Source: Aminobacter carboxidus
GTDB lineage: Bacteria > Pseudomonadota > Alphaproteobacteria > Rhizobiales > Rhizobiaceae
Assembly (NCBI RefSeq): GCF_014863355.1
Contig: NZ_JACZEP010000010.1
Location: 62,001-126,000, forward strand
DNA: 64,000 nt
Direction: 5' to 3'
Shown here: piece by piece, positions 19,188 through 27,339 of the stretch
Numbering within the stretch: position 1 is the first letter of the stretch
Layout: the number at the start of each line of letters is the position of its first letter
The notes under the pieces: generated by a model
Databases searched by the model: none
What the model was told of the DNA's origin: nothing
What the model saw: the letters and a program-made list of their open reading frames with translations, nothing else
Position numbers and translations under genes: made by a program

Positions 19188-19802
19188 TCATCTGCCTTGA
19201 CCGCAGGTCATAATGGACAAGCAGCGGATAGGTAGTTCGGTCAGTTCGTCGACACCATGCTGGGTCGCGGCGTCGAAGAACAGGCTGTCTCCCGGTGTGA
19301 TCCGATAGAGGCTGTCGCCGTGGCGGTACGCGAATTCACCTTGCAGCATGTAAAGGAAAACCATGCCTTGACTGCTGACTGCCGGGAAGACGTCCGTGCA
19401 ACGGGTAAGGGTGATCAAACAGGGCTCGATCTGAAGGCCACCGGCGTTGATGTCGCCGTGGCCCAGATGCTTGTGCCGCTGGCTGGCCGAAGCGTTGTGT
19501 CCACCAGCCCTGACGAATACGGCAGTGCGCTCAGCTTCGAAGCGGCTCACCAACCAGGTAATTGGCACGGCAAGGCCGCGCGATATTGCCTGCAAGGTTG
19601 TCAATGACGGCGAAATGCCGCCGTTTTCGATCTTCGACAGCATTCCAACCGACAGGTTTGTCGCCGCGGCCAGGTCGCTGACCTTCATGCCGTGCCGCGT
19701 TCGAAAGGCGCGGACCTCCCGACCAATTGCGTTGTGCAGCAATGGTTCTCTGGCTTTTTTCACGGCTGTCGCAGTTTGATGAGGTTGGGGGATCACGGTC
19801 AT
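19188..19802 (-). CDS. XRE-cupin transcriptional regulator
   Basis: The 204-residue protein has an N-terminal XRE helix-turn-helix (VSDLAAATNLSVGMLSKIEN, residues about 41-60) and a C-terminal cupin domain (MVFLYMLQGEFAYRHGD and ITPGDSLFFDAATQHG). This layout is typical of regulators of polyamine, amino-acid or nucleobase catabolism such as PuuR. It is the last gene after the NCS1 permease on the same strand (88-base gap), so it probably controls that uptake operon. Confidence 0.88.
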   Translation of the reverse strand: MTVIPQPHQTATAVKKAREPLLHNAIGREVRAFRTRHGMKVSDLAAATNLSVGMLSKIENGGISPSLTTLQAISRGLAVPITWLVSRFEAERTAVFVRAGGHNASASQRHKHLGHGDINAGGLQIEPCLITLTRCTDVFPAVSSQGMVFLYMLQGEFAYRHGDSLYRITPGDSLFFDAATQHGVDELTELPIRCLSIMTCGQGR

Positions 19803-19890
19803 TGTGGCCGCGAAGGCAAATACGCACTCGCGCCGCGGTAGAACGAACTGGGATGATCCGTCAGCTCGGACGGATCATCCCATGTAAAGA

Positions 19891-21303
19891 TCAATATCCG
19901 CCGAGCTTCGCCGGCATCACAACTGACTTTGTCAGTACATAGTGTAGGAGCGCCGCCACCAGGCAGGCGGGAACGGATGCACTGATCCAAATGAACGGAC
20001 CATGCGCGGCAAGTGACTGTGGATCGAACAAGCCGTAGTAGACAAGCCCACCGCCTGCCAGTGCCAGGAACGCGGCTGGGTTGATGCCGCGCCAGAAAGC
20101 GTAGTCTGAATCGGCCCCGTCGTTGAAGACGTCGCATTGTTTGATTCGACCACGGCGCAGGATCAGATAATCCACTGCGGTTACGCCGGAAAGCGGAGCA
20201 AATCCGAGTGCTGTCCAGGCCAGGAACTTGAAGAAGTTGTCGTAGATCTGGCCCGGGAAGAAGGCGATGACGATCACCGGCACAAACAGCGCACCGGTCA
20301 ACAATCCCCATGGCAGTCCTTCGAAGTAGCGTCCGCCAGCCTGCCGCATCGCCAGGCACATGCCATAGAAGATACTGACGATGGCGGTGATGTTTGCCAG
20401 TCCGACAAACAGCAGTGCCGTTACCCCAACGAAAGCTCCACCGAGCGGGATCATCCAGGCGGTCGGGTCATGCGATCCCAGGCTGAGGGCGGCAAACAAT
20501 CCAACCAGTTCGCCGAGCACGGCAGCGGCGAAGATGCCGATCAGATTGGGCCAAAGTGCTGCACGGGGCGTGCGCGTGAAGCGCGAGATGTTGCCCAGCA
20601 CCGGCCACCAGCCAAAACCGGCGGCCAGATTGAATTCGACCGCGATCATGAAGTTGATCCGCTTGTCATCAAACGGGGCAAGAGGCGCGGCGTTGGCGAT
20701 GTCGCTCCAGCTCTTGTGGCTGAAGATGAGAAACAGGATGCCGAAGCATAAGATGAGCTTGCCGGGGCCGACAAAGCGGTTGAGCCATTTGACGGCGGTT
20801 GGGCCCTTCCACAGCAAGAGCCACGAGATCGCGATCGCGAGGATCGCGAACAGCGTGACCCCGAGGTCGTTTTCGCCGATATGCGTGCTGCCGACCTGGT
20901 TCATGACGCCGCTGATCGCTCGCCCAAACATGATCGACAATATGGCGGACCAACCAACACCATAGATGGCCAGGAAAAACCCGACCAGGATCAGAATGCC
21001 GATCGGCCCGAAGACGCTGCGCATCAAGGTAAATTGTTCGATCCCGAACTTTCCAGTTGAGATGCAAACGCTGACGGCCATGATCGACACGCCGATCACG
21101 TTGCCGATGATGATCGCGTAGATGCCGTCGCGGGCACCCACGACCAGTGCTGTGCTGCCACCGAGCAAGAATGCCCAGGTAGCGATAGCGAGGCCAATAT
21201 TGATCCAGGAGTGGTCGAGGAAGCCGAGTTCGCGTTCTTCCTTCAGTACGGGAAGAGTGCCGAAGGCAGCACTTGCACCGGTAAATTTGGGTGGGGAGGC
21301 CAT
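19891..21303 (-). CDS. NCS1/cytosine-permease family transporter
   Basis: The 470-residue inner-membrane protein has about 12 hydrophobic segments and NCS1 features: the LGFLDHSWINIGLAI start, WAFLLGGSTALVVGARDG, GFGWWPVLGNISRFTR near residue 240, and the C-terminal APLSGVTAVDYLILRRGRI. NCS1 proteins import nucleobases, hydantoins, allantoin and related nitrogen-rich compounds by Na+ or H+ symport. The ATG shares a base with the stop of the small gene upstream (TGATG), so the two are translationally coupled. The substrate is unknown; the guanidine-type enzyme cluster nearby makes a guanidine derivative possible (inference). Confidence 0.88.
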   Translation of the reverse strand: MASPPKFTGASAAFGTLPVLKEERELGFLDHSWINIGLAIATWAFLLGGSTALVVGARDGIYAIIIGNVIGVSIMAVSVCISTGKFGIEQFTLMRSVFGPIGILILVGFFLAIYGVGWSAILSIMFGRAISGVMNQVGSTHIGENDLGVTLFAILAIAISWLLLWKGPTAVKWLNRFVGPGKLILCFGILFLIFSHKSWSDIANAAPLAPFDDKRINFMIAVEFNLAAGFGWWPVLGNISRFTRTPRAALWPNLIGIFAAAVLGELVGLFAALSLGSHDPTAWMIPLGGAFVGVTALLFVGLANITAIVSIFYGMCLAMRQAGGRYFEGLPWGLLTGALFVPVIVIAFFPGQIYDNFFKFLAWTALGFAPLSGVTAVDYLILRRGRIKQCDVFNDGADSDYAFWRGINPAAFLALAGGGLVYYGLFDPQSLAAHGPFIWISASVPACLVAALLHYVLTKSVVMPAKLGGY

Positions 21304-21494
21304 CAGTTGCCTCCGATCCACATGGCGATCGTGATCGTCAGGATGGCTAATGTGACCGCAAACCAGATGCCGATCTCGCGGCCCGATATGTCGGCTCGCG
21401 CAGGATCATCATATTTCGGATCGGCAATGATGCTCAGTCGTCGGTTCAACTCCCGACGCATTTCATTGTCGGGGCTTGTTGAAGCTATAGTCAT
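21303..21494 (-). CDS. Small single-span membrane protein coupled to the NCS1 permease
   Basis: The 63-residue protein has a soluble N-terminal half with RRELNRRLSIIADPKYDDPA, then one hydrophobic helix (IGIWFAVTLAILTITIAMWI) at the C-terminus. The ATG at 21494 has a strong GGAGGAGG site. Its stop overlaps the permease start. I do not recognise the family. The tight coupling suggests an accessory subunit of the transporter, as in other two-component secondary carriers with a tiny membrane partner. Confidence 0.7.
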   Translation of the reverse strand: MTIASTSPDNEMRRELNRRLSIIADPKYDDPARADISGREIGIWFAVTLAILTITIAMWIGGN

Positions 21495-21789
21495 TTCATC
21501 CTCCTCCAAAGATTAAATGAATACCGATGCTTTCGCGCCGAAGTGACTTCGACGCTTGGGCTCGGGGTAGTCTTATGTGCCAGGCAGATCGGAATCGCAG
21601 GCGCCCGTTAGGGCGTGAGTGGACCCGCCCGAAGTTTGCAGCTGATCCGTTGGGAACTCGCAAGCGGGGTTCTCCTATCTGAACGACCCCATGTTCCGGC
21701 AGATTTTGGATGTGCGGCACGCCTCTCGTCACCTCATTCGAGGCAGTCTCCCATCAGGTCATTACGGTGCGGCAGTTTGATTTCGGTGT

Positions 21790-21947
21790 CAAACATTTTT
21801 CCTGACATGGCTGTAAAAACATTAGCAGGTACGCACATAGATGGCGCTGCGCATCTGATCGGGGCCACGAAAATTGCAGCTGAGAACGGGGATGGCATGG
21901 CGAGATCAGTGTGCCTGGAGCTGATCGAGTTTGGCATTAAATCGTGA
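21790..21947 (+). pseudogene. Possible remnant of a cyclase/kynurenine-formamidase family gene
   Basis: The frame reads MAVKTLAGTHIDGAAHLIG. The GTHID.AAH pattern is the metal-binding motif of the cyclase family (HxGTHxDxxxH). About 50 residues remain before a stop, and no intact domain surrounds them. I call it a remnant with low confidence. Confidence 0.3.
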
Positions 21948-22065
21948 ATTTTCAATAACTTGAAAATCTTCGGCCTATGTTCTGCCGATCCCGAAAGGAC
22001 GAAAGCAGACAGAATGCAGTTGGTCCGTTTTCGCCTGGAAGCGTCGAAACGGCTAAAAACGACTG

Positions 22066-22092
22066 TTGACACAGATGTCAAAGCTACGTAGC
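22066..22092. promoter_or_regulatory. Operator-like palindromes upstream of the tetR-hyp-ureohydrolase operon
   Basis: TTGACA-CAGA-TGTCAA (22066-22081) is a perfect 6-4-6 inverted repeat, and GCTACGTAGC (22083-22092) is a perfect 10-base palindrome directly after it. They lie about 135 bases before tetR and are plausible binding sites for the TetR-type regulator; TTGACA could also serve as a -35 box. Confidence 0.45.
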
Positions 22093-22224
22093 GTCAAGGT
22101 CGAAAGAGCAAACAACTGTCCCACAACCTCGACATCTGAAGCGGCAACTTGGCCTTCTTTCAGATGCTGAACGACGCTGCTGCGTCGAGCCTTTCAGGCA
22201 ATGCTCAAAGTCAGGAAGTCATCA

Positions 22225-22929
22225 ATGGAATTCGCCGCTCTCATCCATCTTGAAGATCGCGTGAAATCGGTCAAACGGGCCAAGACGCGCTTCTTCCGCA
22301 ATCCTGGCGTTCGGGCGGAGTCTCTGCTGGAAGCAGCGCTCGAATGCTTCGCCGAGGAAGATTACGAGAGCGTCACGATCCCACTTATCGCCAAGAGACT
22401 GGGTGTTGCTCATTCTCTTATCTATTATTACTTCAAGAACAAAGACTCGCTGTACCAGTCCTCCGTGCTTCACGCGCTCGACCGCCTGATGACCAACTAT
22501 GGCGAAGTCGTCGCGCGGCATGAAAGCCCAGCCGAACTGCTTAGCGCCTATCTGGACCTCAATGTCGAGATGTCGGAGACGCTGCGCAGCCTCGTGCGCA
22601 TCATGTTCGTCAATGCCGGTGGTGCCAAGGACGCCGGCCCCAGGTTCATCGATAGCTTCGTCGAGGACTTCTATGAGTCCGAAAAGAGGGTTCTCGCCGA
22701 TTGCATCCGCAAGGGCGTCGAGGTCGGCATGTTCGCCTGCCCGGATCCCGACGAGATGGCTGCATTCATCTCGCGCAATATCGACGGCATCTACTTCGGC
22801 AGCTTCATGCCACATGGAGCGCCGATCCCTGCGGCGATGCGCTACCTCAAGGAGGTGACTTGGGGGCTGCTGCACTATGCCGGCGATCCCTCCGCCAAAA
22901 GCTCGTCCACAAACAAAAACGGGAGATAG
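22225..22929 (+). CDS. TetR/AcrR family transcriptional regulator
   Basis: The 234-residue protein has an N-terminal TetR domain: AALECFAEEDYESVTIPLIAK, then RLGVAHSLIYYYFKNKDSLY. A helical effector domain with a KEVTWGLLHYAG end follows. The ATG at 22225 has AGGAAG six bases upstream; an in-frame ATG at 22201 is weaker. The hypB start is two bases after its stop, so the regulator heads the ureohydrolase operon and probably controls it in response to the substrate or product. Confidence 0.88.
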   Translation: MEFAALIHLEDRVKSVKRAKTRFFRNPGVRAESLLEAALECFAEEDYESVTIPLIAKRLGVAHSLIYYYFKNKDSLYQSSVLHALDRLMTNYGEVVARHESPAELLSAYLDLNVEMSETLRSLVRIMFVNAGGAKDAGPRFIDSFVEDFYESEKRVLADCIRKGVEVGMFACPDPDEMAAFISRNIDGIYFGSFMPHGAPIPAAMRYLKEVTWGLLHYAGDPSAKSSSTNKNGR

Positions 22930-22931
22930 CC

Positions 22932-23900
22932 ATGTGCCAGGTATGCGGCTGCGGGCCTGAGAACATTCGCATCGATGGCAAGGGCGATGTCGAGCTCGAT
23001 GGAAGCCATGAGCACCAGCATCACCATCATCATGATGGGCACGACCACGGTCATTCCCATCATCATGGTCATGATGGCGATCATCATCACGACCATGATC
23101 ACCGCCCAGTCGAAAATCCGCGCCACAGCGACCTGCATTTCGGCAAGGACGCTGCCAAGACCCACGTGCCGGGCATGAGCCAGAAGCGGCTGGTGCAGAT
23201 CGAGCAGGAGATTCTGGCCAAGAACGGCATGTTTGCCGACGCCGTCCGAGGCGAACTCTGTGGCCAAGCCGTGCTTGGGCTCAATCTGATCGCCAGCCCC
23301 GGAGCGGGCAAGACCACCTTGCTGGTCGAAACGCTGCAGCGCTTGAAAGGCACGTTCCCGACCTGGGTGATCGAGGGCGATCAGGAAACCTCCAACGACG
23401 CCGACCGCATTCGCGCCACCGACACCCAGGCGGTGCAGATCAACACCGGCAAGGGCTGCCATCTCGACGCCGACATGATCCAGCGCGCGCTTGCATCGCT
23501 TTCGCTGCAGCAGGGCGGAGTACTGTTCATCGAAAACGTCGGCAATCTGGCGTGCCCAGCCGGCTTCGATCTTGGCGAAGCGCACAAGGTGGTCATCTTG
23601 TCGGTGACCGAAGGCGACGACAAACCGGTCAAATATCCGGAGGCGTTCGCCGCGGCCGACCTTTTGGTCATCTCGAAATCGGATCTGGCGCCTTACTGCG
23701 ATTTCGACATCGAGGCCTGCATCGCTCGCGCTCGTGAAGTCAACCCGTTGATCGAAACCATCGTCGTTTCGGCGCGTGACGGCACGGGAATGACGGAATG
23801 GCTCGACTGGATTGTCCGCGCCCGCCAACAGCAATTGCAGGACCTCGCGCGAGACCTGCAGGCACGGGTCGCATCCATCCGTAACACATTGCACGCGTGA
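22932..23900 (+). CDS. hypB: HypB-like nickel-insertion GTPase with His-rich tract
   Basis: The 322-residue SIMIBI-class GTPase has the N-terminal CxxCGC motif (MCQVCGCG, high-affinity nickel site), a His-rich tract of about 30 residues (residues about 26-57), Walker A SPGAGKTTLL and the Walker B/ENVGNLACPAGFDLGE segment. HypB delivers Ni2+ with HypA in hydrogenase maturation. Here there are no hydrogenase or other hyp genes. It lies between tetR and hypA and directly before two ureohydrolase genes, so it most likely loads nickel into that enzyme, as reported for guanidine-hydrolase accessory proteins. The gene symbol is by family. Confidence 0.92.
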   Translation: MCQVCGCGPENIRIDGKGDVELDGSHEHQHHHHHDGHDHGHSHHHGHDGDHHHDHDHRPVENPRHSDLHFGKDAAKTHVPGMSQKRLVQIEQEILAKNGMFADAVRGELCGQAVLGLNLIASPGAGKTTLLVETLQRLKGTFPTWVIEGDQETSNDADRIRATDTQAVQINTGKGCHLDADMIQRALASLSLQQGGVLFIENVGNLACPAGFDLGEAHKVVILSVTEGDDKPVKYPEAFAAADLLVISKSDLAPYCDFDIEACIARAREVNPLIETIVVSARDGTGMTEWLDWIVRARQQQLQDLARDLQARVASIRNTLHA

Positions 23901-23910
23901 GATTGGCGTC

Positions 23911-24300
23911 ATGCACGAACTCACTATCGCCTCAAGCATGATCGATCTCGCCAGCGATCACGCATCGCGCAACGGCAGCGCGCGGGTCACCGGAATGCAT
24001 GTGCGCCTTGGCGTCATGTGCGGCATCGCCCGCTCGCTCTATTTCTGCTTTGGCCCGGCGACGCGCGGCACGCTTTGCGAAGGCGCCAAGCTGCACATCG
24101 AAGAGGTGCCGCTGACAATATTCTGCGAGCACTGCGCCGAGGCGCGCTCGCCGATCTCTCTTTCCAATCTTCGCTGTCCCGACTGCGGGAGGCCTTCACG
24201 CAAGGTGCTGTCGGGGCGCGAGATGGAACTGACTCACATCGAGCTTGAGGAAGAAGCTCCAATTCCGGCGTTGGCCCCGCTTGGGCAAACACTTCAGTAG
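23911..24300 (+). CDS. hypA: HypA-like nickel chaperone
   Basis: The 129-residue protein begins MHELTIASSMIDLA, with the conserved Met-His-Glu nickel-binding start of HypA. It has two zinc-binding CxxC pairs (CEHC near residue 73 and CPDC near 90). In known systems HypA passes nickel to the target enzyme with HypB. It starts 10 bases after hypB and 21 bases before the alpha ureohydrolase gene. The absence of hydrogenase or urease genes supports a dedicated role for the ureohydrolase. Confidence 0.92.
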   Translation: MHELTIASSMIDLASDHASRNGSARVTGMHVRLGVMCGIARSLYFCFGPATRGTLCEGAKLHIEEVPLTIFCEHCAEARSPISLSNLRCPDCGRPSRKVLSGREMELTHIELEEEAPIPALAPLGQTLQ

Positions 24301-24321
24301 TTACCTGTTGGGAGGAACAGC

Positions 24322-25395
24322 ATGCTTGATCGAAAAGCAGACATAGCGAAGTGGCAGTTCACGCCACATCAACATCGTGGCCCTGCCGAGCAGTTCGGCG
24401 AGAACGACCACATCTATTCCCCGAAGCTGCATAACGGCTCGTTCAAATCCCGTGGTCTCGCTACCTTCATGGGCGCCCCCTACTGTCCGCCGGACCGCCA
24501 CAAGATCCGCGAAATGGGCGCGAAGATCTGCTTTCTGGCCGTGCCTTGGGATCAAGGCCAGATCGTGCGCGCCGGCGCTTCGCAGGGTGCTTCAGGTCTG
24601 CGTGAGGCAACGACGCAGTACTTCCCCTATATGTTCGAATACGACGTCGACCTGCTGAGCTATTTCCGCATCGTCGACTGCGGAGATGTGCCGACAGTGC
24701 CCGGCAACAACGTCAAGTCGCAGGAATATACCACCGACTACGTCACCGAATGCCTCGAAGGTGGCGCCAAGGTGATCCTGTTCGGCGGCGATCACTCACT
24801 GCCGATCCCCGGCGCCAAGGCGCTGTCGCGTTTCACCGGCGCTGGCAAGATGGGGTATCTGCATGTCGACAGCCATCTCGACGCCGGACCCGACTGGGCA
24901 GGCAATCTGATCACCAACTGTTCCGGCGCGCCGCGCGCACTCGACCTGCCCAACTGCAATGCCAGGAACATGGCGCATATGGGCTCGCGCAACGGCCTCA
25001 ATCCCAAGGATTGGTGGGATTTCTATGTCGACAACGAAATCCGCGTCGTCACCATGCCCGAGATGATCGAGCGCGGGCTTGAAGTGTGCGCCAACGAGAT
25101 CTTCGAACGGGTGAAGAAGGACGCTGACACGCTCTACTTCACCTGGGACACCGACTCGATCGACATGAGCTGCATGCCCGGCTCGACTTCGCCGGAATGC
25201 TACGGCCTGAAGGGGCGGGAGGCGATCCAGTTCGCGCGCATCGCCGGCCGCCACGGCTGCGACATTCTCGATGTCGTCGAGCTCTGCCCCTACTTCGACT
25301 CGAGCCAGATCAGCGCCAAGATGACGGTCAACATGATCTACCACTATCTCGGCTCACGTGCTCAGACCCTGCGCCAGCAGGGCAAGCAACCGTAA
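24322..25395 (+). CDS. Ureohydrolase catalytic (alpha) subunit, metformin/dimethylguanidine hydrolase-like
   Basis: The 357-residue ureohydrolase (arginase/agmatinase superfamily) keeps the metal-binding residues: GGDHS near residue 155, DSHLD near 178 and WDTDSID near 276. These give the His and five Asp/His ligands for a binuclear site. The N-terminal extension of about 60 residues is longer than in agmatinases. The next gene is a paralogue lacking the ligands, and HypB/HypA precede it. This combination was reported for the Ni-dependent metformin hydrolase (metformin to guanylurea and dimethylamine) and its dimethylguanidine-hydrolysing relative. I infer a substituted guanidine as substrate; agmatine or arginine is less likely. 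A GGGAGG site precedes the ATG. Confidence 0.88.
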   Translation: MLDRKADIAKWQFTPHQHRGPAEQFGENDHIYSPKLHNGSFKSRGLATFMGAPYCPPDRHKIREMGAKICFLAVPWDQGQIVRAGASQGASGLREATTQYFPYMFEYDVDLLSYFRIVDCGDVPTVPGNNVKSQEYTTDYVTECLEGGAKVILFGGDHSLPIPGAKALSRFTGAGKMGYLHVDSHLDAGPDWAGNLITNCSGAPRALDLPNCNARNMAHMGSRNGLNPKDWWDFYVDNEIRVVTMPEMIERGLEVCANEIFERVKKDADTLYFTWDTDSIDMSCMPGSTSPECYGLKGREAIQFARIAGRHGCDILDVVELCPYFDSSQISAKMTVNMIYHYLGSRAQTLRQQGKQP

Positions 25396-25420
25396 GAATT
25401 CTCAGGGAGGAGATACAGTC

Positions 25421-26467
25421 ATGAACCCAGCAAAATCCTACGCCCATCTATTCTCGCCGCTCGGCGGCGACGCCGGCGATAACTACCGGGCACCCGGCCT
25501 GATCACATTTCTGCGTTCGGCCCACGTGCCGCTGAACGCCGAAGCGCTGAAAGCCTGCGGCGCCAAATATGCCTTCGTCGGCGTGCCCTTCGACGAAGGC
25601 AATGTCGGCAAGCCGGGGTCGGAGGACGGCCCGCGCGAATTCCGCCTCGTCTCGCAGGAATACTTCTCCTACTGGTTCGAATACAATGTCGACCTGCACG
25701 GCGCGGCTGTCGATTGCGGCGACGTTTCGATGCCGAAGGTCAGCCCCGAAGTGGCGCACGAGCGCATCTATCGTGCGGTCCGCGAAGTGCTGAAGTCCGG
25801 CCTGACACCGATCATCTGCGGTGGCGACCGCTCGATCTCGATCGCCGCGGCGCGCGCGCTTTCCGACCATATCGGCGCAAACAAGAAGATGGGCTACATG
25901 CATTTCAGCGCCCAGCTCGACATGGCCGACAGCTGGGCCGGCGAGCGCAATCTCGCCCCTTGCGCCATGGCCCGCATCACAGAGCTGCCCAATCTCGACA
26001 TCAAGAATGTCGCGCATCTGGGTGCTCGCAACGCCATGAACCCGAAGGACCATATCGACCTGTCGAAGGAGAGAGGCCTCGAGTTCGACTCGATGTTCGA
26101 CCTGTTCGATGGGGGCATCTACCCGTTGGTCGAGCGCTCGATCGAGCGGGTCTGGGGCGATACCGACGCGCAATATCTCAGCTTCAATTTCAACGTCATG
26201 GATTCGTCGGCAGCACCCGGCGTCACCTCGACGGAACCAGGCGGCATCGAGTCGCGGGAGATGATGCGCATCGCCGACATGATCGCCAAGCGAGGCAGTG
26301 TCAGCGTCATCGATCTCACCGAGCTTTGCCCGATCTTCGACATCAGCGGCACGGCGGCACGGCTCGCGGCGTGCGTCATCATGCGGTTGATGGCGTCGTT
26401 GGCGGCACAAAATGGCGACGTGATCGACGCCAACCTGCGCCGCACTGATCTTGTCGCCGCAGAGTAA
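25421..26467 (+). CDS. Ureohydrolase non-catalytic (beta) subunit
   Basis: The 348-residue ureohydrolase paralogue has lost the metal site: GGDRS (His to Arg), SAQLD instead of DAHxD, and NFNVMD instead of DxD. Only one of six ligands remains. The rest of the fold is intact (for example ELCPIFDISGTAARLAA), so it is not a decayed gene. In the metformin/dimethylguanidine hydrolases the beta subunit is likewise metal-free and needed for the heteromeric complex (alpha4beta2 for metformin hydrolase). The gene lies 25 bases after alpha with a GGGAGGAG site, fitting co-expression. Confidence 0.88.
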   Translation: MNPAKSYAHLFSPLGGDAGDNYRAPGLITFLRSAHVPLNAEALKACGAKYAFVGVPFDEGNVGKPGSEDGPREFRLVSQEYFSYWFEYNVDLHGAAVDCGDVSMPKVSPEVAHERIYRAVREVLKSGLTPIICGGDRSISIAAARALSDHIGANKKMGYMHFSAQLDMADSWAGERNLAPCAMARITELPNLDIKNVAHLGARNAMNPKDHIDLSKERGLEFDSMFDLFDGGIYPLVERSIERVWGDTDAQYLSFNFNVMDSSAAPGVTSTEPGGIESREMMRIADMIAKRGSVSVIDLTELCPIFDISGTAARLAACVIMRLMASLAAQNGDVIDANLRRTDLVAAE

Positions 26468-26514
26468 CAGACAACCACTTGGATAAGGCCGGCTGCGGCC
26501 GGCCACAGGAGTTG

Positions 26515-27135
26515 ATGGTGAACACGACAACTAACACGAAGAAGATGACGCGGTTCGCTGCAGCGGTTGCTGTTGCCTATGTCGCATCGACGATGCCGAG
26601 CTACGCGCATTTTCTGCCCGAGGCCGGCGGCCTTGGAGCGGGACTGTCTCACCCGCTGTCCGGGCTCGACCATATCCTTGCCATGGCCGGGGTCGGCATC
26701 TGGGCCGGGCAGAACGCCGAAAACGAGCCGGTATTCCGTTGGCTGCCGCTTGGCTTCGTCATCGGCATGATTGTTGGCGCGGTGTTTGGCATGACCGGTC
26801 TCTCGCTTCCCTTCGTCGAGCTGGGCATTGCCGGGTCGGTCGTCCTGCTTGGGGCAATCGTTGCACTGGGCAGCCGAGTGCCGTTCGCCGCGGCCTTTGC
26901 GATAACTGTTGTCTTTGGCAGCCTGCATGGCTTTGCCCATGGTCAGGAGCTGCCTATCGCAAGCAATGCATTCCTCTATGGGCTGGGCTTTGTCGCTTCG
27001 ACCGTGGTTCTGCATGCGATGGGCTTCTCGCTTGCGTCCTTCATTGCTCGGTTGTCCTGGCGCTCCGCGCTCAAGGTGGGCGGTGGCGGCATCGCCGCAG
27101 CGGGCGTTGCCCTGGCCGCCGGCTTGGCTGGCTGA
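26515..27135 (+). CDS. HupE/UreJ family nickel permease
   Basis: The 206-residue membrane protein has a signal-like N-terminus ending near SYAHF, then six hydrophobic segments. The family signature HPLSGLDHILAMAGVG lies near residue 46, and a second His motif GSLHGFAHGQE lies near 136. HupE/UreJ proteins import Ni2+ in hydrogenase and urease clusters. Here it follows the ureohydrolase pair by 47 bases, so it probably supplies nickel for that enzyme. ATG at 26515 with AGGAG upstream is chosen. Confidence 0.88.
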   Translation: MVNTTTNTKKMTRFAAAVAVAYVASTMPSYAHFLPEAGGLGAGLSHPLSGLDHILAMAGVGIWAGQNAENEPVFRWLPLGFVIGMIVGAVFGMTGLSLPFVELGIAGSVVLLGAIVALGSRVPFAAAFAITVVFGSLHGFAHGQELPIASNAFLYGLGFVASTVVLHAMGFSLASFIARLSWRSALKVGGGGIAAAGVALAAGLAG

Positions 27136-27183
27136 TCGGTCGAAACAGGTGATCGGCGGAGCCGGCGCGGCCGCGCTCCGCCT

Positions 27184-27211
27184 GGCCTGAGCGTTGGAGG
27201 GCGCTCAGGCC
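27184..27211 (+). terminator. Hairpin between hupE and the GcvT-like gene
   Basis: GGCCTGAGCG (27184-27193) pairs perfectly with CGCTCAGGCC (27202-27211) across an 8-base loop. There is no T run downstream, so it may be a partial terminator that lowers expression of the next gene or a mRNA-stabilising hairpin. Confidence 0.5.
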
Positions 27212-27339
27212 CATCGCCTCCACAAAAAACCCTGAAATTCTGTCGCTGGCCATACTCATGGGGAGCGACGGACGAAAGTTCTGGCGCATGTCTGCCGCGC
27301 CGGCACGAAATCTGTTTGGCAAAATTACCGGAGGATACA

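Larger units (their letters stand above)
21495..22224. other. Intergenic region with control sequences and a cyclase-like remnant
   Basis: This 730-base gap separates the minus-strand NCS1 operon from the plus-strand tetR operon. It holds the promoters of both, operator-like palindromes at 22066-22092 and a probable remnant gene at about 21790-21947. I looked for known guanidine riboswitch cores and saw none. Confidence 0.6.

Noticed and set aside
21495-22224. Guanidine riboswitch (ykkC classes) before the NCS1 or tetR operon
   Set aside because: I looked for the conserved cores on both strands and saw none; a small GCCC-TAAC-GGGC hairpin near 21610 lacks the ACGR loop of guanidine-II.
22932-24300. 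Hydrogenase maturation locus
   Set aside because: No hydrogenase structural genes or hypC-F are present; the neighbours are ureohydrolases.
24322-26467. Simple naming of both ureohydrolases as agmatinases
   Set aside because: Loss of metal ligands in the second protein and linked nickel chaperones do not fit a homomeric manganese agmatinase.
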